64,000 nt of DNA from assembly GCF_001705235.1 (NCBI RefSeq), contig NZ_MCGV01000001.1:1984001-2048000 (forward strand), in the 5' to 3' direction. The position numbers were made by a program, and so were the translations under genes. Below the pieces are notes generated by a model that was not told the DNA's origin, searched no databases, and saw only the letters and a list, made by a program, of their open reading frames with translations. This document shows, piece after piece, positions 1 through 8,430 of the stretch. Source of the DNA: Clostridium pasteurianum (GTDB lineage Bacteria; Bacillota; Clostridia; Clostridiales; Clostridiaceae). Position 1 is the stretch's first letter. Every line of letters starts with the position of its first letter.

Positions 1-78
1 GATGCCTTTAAATCAGAATTAACTGGCATAGGTGGTTACGATTTAAGTGAAACGGGAAACATAATAGCAGAATTATAG
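1..78 (+). CDS. C-terminal end of a substrate-binding-type (PBP-like) protein, partial
   Basis: An open frame runs from base 1 to a TAG at 76-78 and encodes the last 25 residues of a gene that starts before the window. The tail contains GGYDLSETGNII, which resembles the C-terminus of the PBP-like domain found after helix-turn-helix or MoeA-type domains in molybdate- and tungstate-related regulators of clostridia and archaea. That resemblance is from memory of the family. With so little sequence the exact gene cannot be named. It converges on the TSUP gene and they share the hairpin at 91-112. Confidence 0.5.
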   Translation, partial: DAFKSELTGIGGYDLSETGNIIAEL

Positions 79-90
79 CATTAAAATAAA

Positions 91-112
91 AGAACGCCTT
101 TTTATGGCGTTC
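91..112 (-). terminator. Rho-independent terminator of the TSUP gene
   Basis: GAACGCC at 92-98 pairs with GGCGTTC at 106-112 around a seven-base loop. On the minus strand the stem is followed by TTTTATTTTAA, as expected of an intrinsic terminator. The plus side lacks a T run, so it works mainly for the minus-strand gene. Confidence 0.75.
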
Positions 113-165
113 CCAAAACATCTATATTCCTTATAAAACTTTACAATTTAAAATAACTTTCTTAC

Positions 166-528
166 CTATTTACCAAAAAAAGTTTTTATCCCAACTAAAA
201 TTATAAATATACCAAAAGCTTTTTTCATTGTACTTACAGGCAGCTGATTAGCAAGCTGTCCCCCAAATTTTGCTGCTATAACCATAGCAATACATATGAT
301 TATTCCTGCCACTATATCTACATTGCCCTTTTTATAATATTGCATAAATGCAAGAATGCCAACTGGTGGAAGCATTGCTACAAGTGATGTCCCTTGAGCC
401 TTTATTTGAGAAAATCCCTTTAAAAAAATTAACCCAGGAACTATTATTATTCCACCACCTATACCAAATAATCCACTTAAAATTCCTGCTAAAATGCCAA
501 CTACCGCATAAATTATAAAATCAATCAT
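166..528 (-). CDS. Half-size TSUP (TauE/SafE, DUF81) membrane transporter
   Basis: A 120-residue, strongly hydrophobic protein with about four membrane segments. The glycine-rich first helix (GLFGIGGGIIIVP) is the signature of the TSUP family, whose members move sulfite, sulfoacetate or other organosulfur anions across the membrane. Full-length TSUP proteins have two such halves and about 250 residues, so this is a single repeat that would have to dimerise or pair with another half. No second half lies within the window, but it could have been encoded elsewhere. The start has a good GGGGG ribosome site. The substrate cannot be inferred. Confidence 0.8.
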   Translation of the reverse strand: MIDFIIYAVVGILAGILSGLFGIGGGIIIVPGLIFLKGFSQIKAQGTSLVAMLPPVGILAFMQYYKKGNVDIVAGIIICIAMVIAAKFGGQLANQLPVSTMKKAFGIFIILVGIKTFFGK

Positions 529-638
529 TATTTAGCCCCCTTTGATTTAATAAATATACAGTAATTATACCCTAAATATGCATTTTTTATATACTTTAAT
601 ATAAATCTCATTACGTTTTATATTTTTAAACTATTTTC

Positions 639-1310
639 TTAGCATATTCTACCATCATTTATTTCTATAATCCTATTCGTTCTTTTAGCTATCCTACTAT
701 CATGCGTTATAATTACAAAAGTCGTTTTAAATTTTCTATTAATCTCCCTTAAAAGTTCATAAACGCTTTCCGTGGACTTTGAATCTAAATTTCCAGTTGG
801 TTCATCTGCCAATATAATATCTGGATTATTTATTAATGCCCTTGCTATAGCCGCCCTCTGCTGCTGTCCACCAGACAAATTAGTTGCCATATTATTCTTA
901 ACCTTATCTATACCAACCATGTATAAAAGTTCTTCCGCGCTTTTTAGTATTTTTTCATCAGGTTTTGAATTTGAAATAAGATATGGCATAAGAATATTTT
1001 CAAGCACCGTAAACTCAGGTAAAAGATAATGGAACTGAAATATGAACCCGATAGTTTTATTCCTAAGCTCTGCAAGTTCATCTTTCTTCATACTATTAGT
1101 GCATTTGCCATTTATATGAACTTGTCCATTAGTTGGTCTGTCCAAAGTTCCCATAATATTTAATATAGTGCTTTTTCCACTTCCAGATGCACCTATTATA
1201 GAATTAAATGAATGTCTTTCAATATTTAAATTTATATTGTGAAGTATTTCTGTTTTTACCAATTTACCGTAACTTTTTGTTACATCTTTAAGTTCTATTA
1301 TGTTATCCAT
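639..1310 (-). CDS. ABC transporter ATP-binding protein, MacB/LolD type
   Basis: A 223-residue nucleotide-binding protein with Walker A GASGSGKST (about residues 40-48), signature LSGGQQQR, Walker B IILADEPTG and a switch histidine in ITHDSR. This set is typical of the MacB/LolD/SalX subfamily, which works with FtsX-like permeases to drive export or mechanotransmission at the membrane. The start overlaps the end of the upstream permease by 8 bases, so the two are co-translated. No regulator is adjacent, so the cargo is unknown. Confidence 0.9.
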   Translation of the reverse strand: MDNIIELKDVTKSYGKLVKTEILHNINLNIERHSFNSIIGASGSGKSTILNIMGTLDRPTNGQVHINGKCTNSMKKDELAELRNKTIGFIFQFHYLLPEFTVLENILMPYLISNSKPDEKILKSAEELLYMVGIDKVKNNMATNLSGGQQQRAAIARALINNPDIILADEPTGNLDSKSTESVYELLREINRKFKTTFVIITHDSRIAKRTNRIIEINDGRIC

Positions 1311-2460
1311 TTTTTATCACCTCAATAGGATCTAATTTCAAAGATTTTCTAGCTGGAATTATAGAAGCTATACAAGCTGAAAATATCGCTATAGCTACTG
1401 AAAATATTATAAACTTGTAATCTATATATAAAGGTACAACAGGCGTGCCATCTGGATTTAGCACAAATTTTGTAAAACAATACGTCCATAATATCCCTAG
1501 TGTAACTCCAAGAGCTGCTCCGAAGATCCCCAAAATAAGCCCTTCATACAAAAATATTCTACTTGAAACTTTATCTCTTATACCCATAGCCTTTAATATT
1601 CCTATTTGCTTTGACTTTTGAATAACAGTTATAGCAAGTACACTTGTTATTCCTAAAATTACAGAAATAAGTACAAAAATTTGTATCATTATACTGGAAG
1701 CATTTTGCCCATTAAGTGCACTTAAAAGTGAAGAATTTGAAGCTTTCCAGTTAGAAATTTTTATTTCATTTGTCGGTATTACGTTTTTAATATTATTCAT
1801 AATGGAATCAGCGTCAAATACATCGTTAACCTGAATCTCTATAGTAGTTGCTTTATCTTCAAGACCCCCAATATCCTGTGCAGAAGTCATTGTCGTTATT
1901 ACCCATCTATCATTTATATTTGATGATTTAAGATCATATATACCTGAAATCTTAACTTCTTTTTTAGAACCATCTGGTGTAAATATTGTAATGTTATCCC
2001 CTACCTTTGCAGAAATATCATTCTTTAAATCAGTTCCTATCATTACCTCATCTTCGTTTTTGGGTTCACTTCCAGATACAATACTGCCTTTTATATTGTA
2101 TATTTTTTCAGCATTAGATACTTCAAATCCCCTCACTGAAATTGGGTACATTTTCCCATCCTTATCTATGGAAGCCGAAAAATCCACACTTGGAGAAATA
2201 TCTTTTATGCTTGTATTTAAAGTTTTAATTTTATCAACCTTTTCTCTCCAATCATCAATAGTACCATCACTGTTTGTTGATGTTATAGTTATTTGAGATG
2301 AATTTCCAACAGTTTTATTTACAAGACTTTTTTGAAGCCCCTGAATGAGCGTTCCTATAAAAACCTGAACAGACACACCTACGGCAATTCCCAATATAAT
2401 AAGTATAGTTTGGCCTTTACTTGATTTTAAAAATCTCGAAGCTATTTTGAATTCCAGCAT
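1303..2460 (-). CDS. FtsX/MacB-like ABC permease
   Basis: A 385-residue protein with one N-terminal membrane helix, a large extracytoplasmic MacB-type periplasmic-core domain (about 40-240) and three C-terminal helices (FtsX domain, about 265-380). This is the usual partner of the ATPase at 639-1310; both are expressed from one promoter. A good GGAGGG site precedes the ATG. Such pairs export peptides, lipids or antibiotics or act as mechanical transmitters. The substrate is not evident. Confidence 0.9.
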   Translation of the reverse strand: MLEFKIASRFLKSSKGQTILIILGIAVGVSVQVFIGTLIQGLQKSLVNKTVGNSSQITITSTNSDGTIDDWREKVDKIKTLNTSIKDISPSVDFSASIDKDGKMYPISVRGFEVSNAEKIYNIKGSIVSGSEPKNEDEVMIGTDLKNDISAKVGDNITIFTPDGSKKEVKISGIYDLKSSNINDRWVITTMTSAQDIGGLEDKATTIEIQVNDVFDADSIMNNIKNVIPTNEIKISNWKASNSSLLSALNGQNASSIMIQIFVLISVILGITSVLAITVIQKSKQIGILKAMGIRDKVSSRIFLYEGLILGIFGAALGVTLGILWTYCFTKFVLNPDGTPVVPLYIDYKFIIFSVAIAIFSACIASIIPARKSLKLDPIEVIKNG

Positions 2461-2524
2461 TTTATCCCTCCTTTATGTACTAATTCGTAATTAATATTTA
2501 TTATTATTTAATATAATTTATTTA

Positions 2525-2553
2525 ATTTTATTATATTTTAACTTTAATTGCAA
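2525..2553 (-). promoter_or_regulatory. Promoter of the FtsX/ATPase pair
   Basis: On the minus strand TTGCAA (2548-2553) is followed by a 17-base spacer and TAAAAT (2525-2530), about 65 bases before the permease start. The surrounding 2461-2602 is otherwise A+T-rich with nothing else recognisable. Confidence 0.5.
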
Positions 2554-2602
2554 TATAAATATATAGTTTTTCATGTTAAATTATAATTAATAAATTAAAT
2601 AT

Positions 2603-2817
2603 AGATTTTCCGCAGTGCCAGTGGAAGAAAATCTTCCTTGCCTTTACCTCTATGCGAAGTAACAGTATTTTGGAAACTGTTTAAATAAAACTGTATAAAT
2701 CTTAGGGTGATATTTTAAAAAGACTTAGAAATTTCAATTTGTTTGAACGCTAGTGAATTATTGAAATTTCTTAGGATTTTCATATATTAAGCATTACTTT
2801 ATATAATCTTTTATTCC
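2603..2817. repeat. Palindromic repeat family, tandem copy A
   Basis: First of three near-identical units with a 215-base period. It holds a head (ATTTTCCGC... CTTCCTTGCC), the outer-arm motif GCGAAGTAACAGTATTTTG, and the core inverted repeat CTTAGAAATTTCAAT / ATTGAAATTTCTTAG with GAACGCTAGTGA in the loop. Its right arm is replaced by an unrelated stretch that leads into copy B. Confidence 0.9.
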
Positions 2818-3032
2818 AGATTTTCCGCAATGCAAACGGAAGAAAATCTTCCTTGCCTTTACCCTTATGCGAAGTAACAGTATTTTGAAAACTGTTTAAA
2901 TAAAATTGTATAAATCTTAGGGTGATATTTTAAAAAGACTTAGAAATTTCAATTTGTTTGAACGCTAGTGAGTTATTGAAATTTCTTAGGATTTTCATAT
3001 ATTAAGCATTACTTTATATAATCTTTTATTCC
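2818..3032. repeat. Palindromic repeat family, tandem copy B
   Basis: Same 215-base unit as copy A, differing at only a few bases. Like A it has the head, the left arm and the core inverted repeat but not the right arm. It is directly followed by copy C. Confidence 0.9.
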
Positions 3033-3270
3033 AGATTTTCCGCAATGCAAACGGAAGAAAATCTTCCTTGCCTTTACCCTTATGCGAAGTAACAGTATTT
3101 TGAAAACTGTTTAAATAAAATTGTATAAATCTAAGGGTGATATTTTAAAAAGACTTAGAAATTTCAATTTGTTTGAACGCTAGTGAGTTATTGAAATTTC
3201 TTAGGATTTTTAAAATATCACCCTTAGATTTATTAATTTTATTTAATGTTTCAAAATATTGTTACTTCGC
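3033..3270. repeat. Palindromic repeat family, tandem copy C (complete palindrome)
   Basis: The head at 3033-3083 is followed by an imperfect palindrome of about 187 bases (3084-3270). The left arm GCGAAGTAACAGTATTTTG... is answered by ...CAAAATATTGTTACTTCGC on the right. The right end lies inside the ABC permease gene: its AAG TAA on the minus strand is the last codon and stop of that gene. Confidence 0.9.
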
Positions 3271-4371
3271 AACGTCTACTTTTTTTACTACTGCTAATAC
3301 AAAGAACACTACAACAAATATAAACATTACACCTATTTCTTTATAAATACTCGCAAAGGAATTTCCACTTATAAGCTTACTAGTGGCATCCATAGCCCAA
3401 CTTGAAGGTACAAAGTTCCCTATCTGCTGGAGAGTTTTTCCCATAACCTCTTTAGGCCAATAACATCCTCCAAGCATAGCAACAGGTGTGCTTACAAGGA
3501 CTGTCATAGAGTTAGCCTGTTTTAAATCTTTGCTTCTGTTAGAAATTAATATTCCAAGTGCTGTACATGCAAGTCCAAATACTACAAGTACTACAAATAA
3601 CGATGCTGGAGATGGACCTAAATCTACTTTTAACATGTACTTAATAACTAAGAACACACCTAATATTTGTACTATATTTGCTGTTACAAAACTTAATACA
3701 CATTGAATAATGTAACTATTTCTGCTAACACCACTTGCAAACATTCTGTTATATACTCCATCCTTTTTATCTTCAAGAATAAGAGTAGTTATCATAGTAC
3801 TTAAATATATAATGCTGGCAATGAGAAATCCAATTGCAGTAGATGAAGTTTGTTCTTTACTTTTTTCACTACTTGCACTTTTTACTATTGACGAAAAATT
3901 TCCTTTTTCATAATCTTTAATTCCATTATAAAATTTAGTTTTATCACCCTTAGCTGCTGCTCCTATATTTTGAGCCGCATTTGTAAAACTATTTATATAA
4001 TATTTTATTGAAGAATCATTTGAAACACCCTTTATACCGTATATCTCAATATTGGTAGTTTTAGAGCTATCTATAATACTCTCAGTAAATCCTTTAGGTA
4101 TGACAACTGCTGTATCAATTTTTTTATCTACTATATAATTATTTATATCATTTTTAGTAATGACCTCTATAGTTCCCTTATCCTTAAGCTTTGTTTTCAA
4201 AATAGATGTAAGCTTAGTATGATCATTATCTATTATTCCTATTGAAAGTCCAGATCCAGCATTAGAAAATGCTGCTATAGCAGAAATAAAAACTATAGGA
4301 AATATAAACATAATTACTATGTTTGCTTTTCTTCTAAATATCCTTTTCAGATTATTAAAAAATATAGTCAT
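3262..4371 (-). CDS. ABC-2 type permease, LnrN/LnrM-like (first set)
   Basis: A 369-residue membrane protein: one N-terminal helix, an extracytoplasmic region of about 150 residues, then five to six helices (about 180-365). This is the ABC-2 architecture of the B. subtilis LnrM/LnrN permeases, which export linear polyenes and other lipid-active compounds. It overlaps the preceding permease by 4 bases (ATGA), the usual sign of coupled translation. Its last codons, GTT GCG AAG TAA, lie inside repeat copy C. Family placement is by architecture; the cargo is inferred. Confidence 0.85.
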   Translation of the reverse strand: MTIFFNNLKRIFRRKANIVIMFIFPIVFISAIAAFSNAGSGLSIGIIDNDHTKLTSILKTKLKDKGTIEVITKNDINNYIVDKKIDTAVVIPKGFTESIIDSSKTTNIEIYGIKGVSNDSSIKYYINSFTNAAQNIGAAAKGDKTKFYNGIKDYEKGNFSSIVKSASSEKSKEQTSSTAIGFLIASIIYLSTMITTLILEDKKDGVYNRMFASGVSRNSYIIQCVLSFVTANIVQILGVFLVIKYMLKVDLGPSPASLFVVLVVFGLACTALGILISNRSKDLKQANSMTVLVSTPVAMLGGCYWPKEVMGKTLQQIGNFVPSSWAMDATSKLISGNSFASIYKEIGVMFIFVVVFFVLAVVKKVDVAK

Positions 4372-5504
4372 GCCATTTTTCTCCTTCCCAAAATAGACGA
4401 AACTGCTAAAACTACTATTGCCATTACAAACAAGATTGCTATTGAATTCTCTGCCGTCACAGTAGTACCCTTATAAATCATATTAAATAATCCTGATTGT
4501 GCAAGACTATTTGGAACATACTTTACTAAATTACTATCAGCAAATGGAAATTTAAAATATCCACCTGATACAAAGGTAAATACCGGTGCAACTATACTTA
4601 TAAGCATTGATGCTTTCTTATCATCACCTGTTAAAGTCATAAAGAAAATTCCCATAGATGCAGCTAATACCGCAAAACTTGAAATTACACCCAAAACTAT
4701 AAATGGATGACCGCCCCAGTTCGCTCCATACACATATTTTGTAAAAAGTATAAGAACTACTGACTGAAGTATAAGTGTAAATATAACCCCCAGTACAACG
4801 CCAGCTAAATGTTCATACGTCTTAACCGCTGAGGTTTTTATTCTCCTTCCGACTTTATCAAAAAACATGTTTTGAAGTTCTGAACTTCCGTAATTAGCGC
4901 CATAAAGTAATATCATCACAAGCATTGTTATAGAGTAATAATCTATAGCCCTTGGAGATTTTCCCTGTACGCTAATATATTTTTCATTTACATTATCTTT
5001 TTCAATATAATTTGTTCTCATCCTAGCTATTTTTGATGAAACCATAACCGTGTTTGCACCATCATTAAAGCTATCTACAAGACTTTTTACAATTTCATTT
5101 CTAACCTTACTACTCTGACTCTCATATATTTGAATTTTGCTTTTTTTATCTTTTTCAACATTATTAGAATAATCTTTGTCTATATATAAAAGAGCATTTC
5201 CCTCTCCCTTATCAACTAAACTTTTGCCTTTGTTATAAGAACTTACTTTTTTAACATCTAATATTTCCTTAATACTCTTATTTTTGAGGAAATCATCAAA
5301 ACTCTTAGATATCTTGCCACTATCAGCATTATAATAATATACTTTAGTTTTACCTATATCCTTTACCGAAAACGAGTCTACACTTTTTAATGCATTCCCA
5401 AGAATTAATATTGTAACTATGGGCATTAAAAGCATCATAATAAGAACTTTTTTATCAGATAAATTTATTTTAATAGTGTTAAATGCGATATAAAATATAT
5501 TCAT
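4368..5504 (-). CDS. ABC-2 type permease, LnrM-like (first set)
   Basis: A 378-residue ABC-2 permease with an N-terminal helix, an extracytoplasmic domain (about 40-185) and six C-terminal helices. The segment SPRAIDYYSITMLVMILLYGANYG is characteristic of this half of the pair. It follows the ATPase by 12 bases and overlaps the second permease, so the three genes form one transporter with two different membrane subunits. A paralogue lies at 9498-10562. Confidence 0.85.
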   Translation of the reverse strand: MNIFYIAFNTIKINLSDKKVLIMMLLMPIVTILILGNALKSVDSFSVKDIGKTKVYYYNADSGKISKSFDDFLKNKSIKEILDVKKVSSYNKGKSLVDKGEGNALLYIDKDYSNNVEKDKKSKIQIYESQSSKVRNEIVKSLVDSFNDGANTVMVSSKIARMRTNYIEKDNVNEKYISVQGKSPRAIDYYSITMLVMILLYGANYGSSELQNMFFDKVGRRIKTSAVKTYEHLAGVVLGVIFTLILQSVVLILFTKYVYGANWGGHPFIVLGVISSFAVLAASMGIFFMTLTGDDKKASMLISIVAPVFTFVSGGYFKFPFADSNLVKYVPNSLAQSGLFNMIYKGTTVTAENSIAILFVMAIVVLAVSSILGRRKMA

Positions 5505-5516
5505 AAGTACTCCCCC

Positions 5517-6467
5517 CTAATCTCTAAGCTTTTTGCCTGTAAGTGTAAGGAATACACCTTCAAGAGTAGGTTTCTCAACATTAATCGAAACAATTTTGCT
5601 TTTAAATTCAGCTATCTTTGCTGTAATGCTGCTTATATTTTCGCTGTTCTTTTGAGATATAATCTCCAGTAAATTGCCATTTTGATTGCATTTTTTTACA
5701 TCTTTAACTTCTTCTAAAGCTGAAATTAGCTCCTTTGAGACTTTTGATAATTCAATTTCTACTTTTTCCTCATTAGAAATCATTTCTTTTAACTCATCAT
5801 TTGTTCCCGTAGCTATTTCTCTTCCATTATCTATAATTGTAATTTTGCTGCATAAAGCTTCTATTTCCTCCATGTAGTGCGAGGTATATATTATTGTAGA
5901 ACCAAGTTCATTTAACTTTTTAACAGATTCCAAAATATGATTTCTAGACTGTGGATCAATTCCTACTGTAGGTTCGTCCATTATAATTAGCTTAGGTCTA
6001 TGAACTATAGCGCATGCAATATTAAGTCTTCTCTGCATACCACCTGAATACTGCTTAGGTTTATCCTTTCTTCTGTCCCATAATCCTGTAAAGTCAAGTG
6101 CTTCCTTAGCTCTATCTTTTAGAAGATTACCTCTAAGTCCATTAATTTTTCCAAAAAACACTACATTTTCGTAAGCTGATAAATCATTAAAAACTGCTAT
6201 GTCTTGAGGGACAACCCCTATATTTCTTTTTATTTCAGTATCATTTCCATTAAAGCTCTTGCCAAATATTTTAATTTCACCGCTATCAATTTTAGTAAGT
6301 CCTGTTATTGCATTTATAGTTGTAGATTTCCCTGCTCCATTAGGCCCTAAAAGTCCGTAAATTTCACCGTCTTCAATTTTAAGATTTAAATTATCTACTG
6401 CTGTAAAATCCTTATATTTCTTTTTAAGATTTTTAATCTCTAATATCATACTTATTTCCTCCAACAA
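5517..6467 (-). CDS. ABC transporter ATP-binding protein, LnrL/DrrA-like (first set)
   Basis: A 316-residue ATPase with Walker A GPNGAGKST, signature YSGGMQRR, Walker B LIIMDEPTVG and H-loop YTSHYMEE, followed by a C-terminal extension of about 90 residues typical of drug- and lipid-export ATPases. It starts the operon with the two permeases below it. The first in-frame ATG is at 6467, but an internal ATG at 6449 (MILEIKNLKKKY) also has a GGAGGAAATA site and gives the more usual N-terminus. It is highly similar to the ATPase at 10584-11525. Confidence 0.9.
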   Translation of the reverse strand: MLEEISMILEIKNLKKKYKDFTAVDNLNLKIEDGEIYGLLGPNGAGKSTTINAITGLTKIDSGEIKIFGKSFNGNDTEIKRNIGVVPQDIAVFNDLSAYENVVFFGKINGLRGNLLKDRAKEALDFTGLWDRRKDKPKQYSGGMQRRLNIACAIVHRPKLIIMDEPTVGIDPQSRNHILESVKKLNELGSTIIYTSHYMEEIEALCSKITIIDNGREIATGTNDELKEMISNEEKVEIELSKVSKELISALEEVKDVKKCNQNGNLLEIISQKNSENISSITAKIAEFKSKIVSINVEKPTLEGVFLTLTGKKLRD

Positions 6468-6565
6468 AAATTTTATAAAAAATGCAGAAACCTTTTAATA
6501 ATTCCTATGCTTTTATAATATTAAATATTGTCAAGATAAAATAGTGAGCTTCATCACAATCATAG

Positions 6566-6579
6566 ATGACATTTGTCAT
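6566..6579. promoter_or_regulatory. Candidate response-regulator operator before the first ABC set
   Basis: A perfect inverted repeat ATGACA-TT-TGTCAT lies about 100 bases upstream of the ATPase start, just before a minus-strand promoter-like TTGACA. NarL/DesR-type regulators bind sites of this kind, and one is encoded next to it at 6702-7328. The link between site and regulator is inferred. Confidence 0.5.
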
Positions 6580-6646
6580 AAAATATGTACAGATAGTAAC
6601 TTTTGCAATTACAAACATAGTGCAATTAATTTATTTTTTATAGCAC

Positions 6647-6681
6647 AAAAAAAGCAATATTTTGATGTATTGCTTTTTTCT
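6647..6681 (-). terminator. Terminator after the response-regulator gene
   Basis: AAAAAGCAATA (6649-6659) pairs with TATTGCTTTTT (6669-6679); the minus-strand side ends in a T run. It separates the TCS/ABC operon from the second ABC operon downstream. Confidence 0.85.
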
Positions 6682-6701
6682 TAAATTCTTTATCTATGAT
6701 C

Positions 6702-7328
6702 TTAGCTATTTTTCAAATAAAATATAGCCAGTTGAGTCCTATCCCTAAGTTCAAGCTTTTCAAGTAAATTTGTAATATAATTTCTAACAGTTCCTTCACT
6801 TAAATATAGTTTTCCGGCTATTTCTTTATTAGAAAGTCCGTCACCTATAAGTTTCAATATATCTCTTTCTCTATCCGTTAGATTGTACTTTTCTAAATCA
6901 CTTTTATTTTCTCCATTCTTGATAAAATTGGATATAGTTTGAGCTACATTTTTCTCAAATACCATATTGCCCTTTACAACTGTTTTTAAACTATCAATTA
7001 TGCTATCTGAGGATTGGTTCTTTAAAATATAGCCCTCTGCCCCATTTTTAATGGCCTCTTTTATATATTCATCGTCCTTAAAAGTTGTTAATATTACAAC
7101 TTTTATATCCTTAAAACTTCCTTTTATCATCTTTGTTCCAAGAACTCCATCCATAACTGGCATTCTAACATCCATAAGTACAATATCTGGCTGCTCCTTT
7201 TGACAAAAATCAAAGGCTTCCTTTCCATTTGAACATGTACCTACAATCTCTATTTCTTCCTCTAAGTCTAACAATATGCTTAAGCTTTCTCGTATTAATC
7301 CATCATCATCAACTATTAGTACCTTCAA
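6702..7328 (-). CDS. NarL/LuxR-family response regulator (LnrK/DesR-like)
   Basis: Receiver domain at the N-terminus with acidic pocket VDDDG and phospho-acceptor aspartate in VLMDVRMP (residue 53 from the TTG), then a LuxR-type HTH with LTDRERDILKLIGDGLSNKEIA near the C-terminus. I prefer the TTG at 7328 (LKVLIVDDDG), preceded by a GGGGG site, over an ATG at 7343 that adds five residues. The gene overlaps the end of the kinase gene and completes a two-component pair. It likely activates the flanking transporters. Confidence 0.9.
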   Translation of the reverse strand: MKVLIVDDDGLIRESLSILLDLEEEIEIVGTCSNGKEAFDFCQKEQPDIVLMDVRMPVMDGVLGTKMIKGSFKDIKVVILTTFKDDEYIKEAIKNGAEGYILKNQSSDSIIDSLKTVVKGNMVFEKNVAQTISNFIKNGENKSDLEKYNLTDRERDILKLIGDGLSNKEIAGKLYLSEGTVRNYITNLLEKLELRDRTQLAIFYLKNS

Positions 7329-8418
7329 ATATCTTCCCCCCATCGGTATTTCTCGGAATTATACAAACTATTAAAAATCCATTATCACCATTTGTAGATA
7401 TAGTTCCACCAACACTTTTTACTCTATCTCTCATACCGCTTATGCCTAGTCCATCTTTAATTTTATTACATCCCATACCATTATCTTTTATATAAAGCCT
7501 AATATACTTTTCATTTATGTCTATAATTATTTTCATTTCATCAGCGCCGGAATACTTAAAAGCATTAGTAAGTGCTTCCTTAATATTAAGTGCCATTACT
7601 TGCATATTAACCGGAGATATTAAACTTTCATCACCATTACATTCAAACTTCACTTTGCAAAATTTAAAATTATCAATTATTTTCTTTATGTATTCAATTC
7701 CAACCTCTTCTTTTGGTACTATATTATGTACTGTATTTCTCATAAGTGTCAAAGTCTCAGAAATTCTCTCTGTACTTTCAGCTAAAATCTTTTTTGCTTT
7801 CTCATCATTCTTTCCATATAACTTTAGAGCAACCTGAAGCTGCATATAAGTTCCAGCAATACTGTGTCCTACATTATCATGAAGGCTTCTTGCAATTCTG
7901 TTTCTCTCCTTTATTTCTGTCATATGAGCTATTTCAATTGAAGATTGCATGAGTTTTGTTTTCGCTGCTTCAAGTTCATATATAAGTCTTCTTTCATCGT
8001 CAAATGTACTTTTATAAACATCTTCACGCTTTCTCATAAGCATTAAATAATATGCAATCATAGCATAAATCAAACAAAATATCATAAATACTAAATTAAC
8101 AGTATGACTCAAGAAATAAAAAACAGCTATAAGTACAAGAACTAATCCCAAATAAAATTCATCATAAACAAAATCAAGTATAACTGCCGGAAATAAAAAT
8201 ATAAAATCAGAATAAAAAAAGCTGGCTACCGAAACAGTTATTAACTCAATAATATCCATATACTTAAAACGATAAAATCTTTCTCTCAAAGTAAATACAA
8301 TTAGATTAATTAAAAATAACGCAACAACCACATATCCTTGTACATTATTCAAGCCAAATTCTATCACAATATAAAAGAAAAATATTAATTTTAGAATTAT
8401 TAAAAATTTATTTTCCAT
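7309..8418 (-). CDS. Sensor histidine kinase, HisKA_3 type (LnrJ/DesK-like)
   Basis: A 369-residue kinase with four to five N-terminal membrane helices (about 5-125) and little extracytoplasmic sequence. A coiled linker follows, then the HisKA_3 motif ERNRIARSLHDNVGH with phospho-histidine 180, and an HATPase domain with N, G1 (DNGMGC) and G2 boxes. Kinases with this design sense the membrane itself or the bound transporter. It is 12 bases after the permease gene and overlaps the response regulator. Confidence 0.9.
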   Translation of the reverse strand: MENKFLIILKLIFFFYIVIEFGLNNVQGYVVVALFLINLIVFTLRERFYRFKYMDIIELITVSVASFFYSDFIFLFPAVILDFVYDEFYLGLVLVLIAVFYFLSHTVNLVFMIFCLIYAMIAYYLMLMRKREDVYKSTFDDERRLIYELEAAKTKLMQSSIEIAHMTEIKERNRIARSLHDNVGHSIAGTYMQLQVALKLYGKNDEKAKKILAESTERISETLTLMRNTVHNIVPKEEVGIEYIKKIIDNFKFCKVKFECNGDESLISPVNMQVMALNIKEALTNAFKYSGADEMKIIIDINEKYIRLYIKDNGMGCNKIKDGLGISGMRDRVKSVGGTISTNGDNGFLIVCIIPRNTDGGKIFEGTNS

Positions 8419-8430
8419 ATTGAACCTCTT

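Noticed and set aside
2603-3270. CRISPR array
   Set aside because: Units are 215 bases with no constant short repeat and variable spacer; no cas genes nearby.
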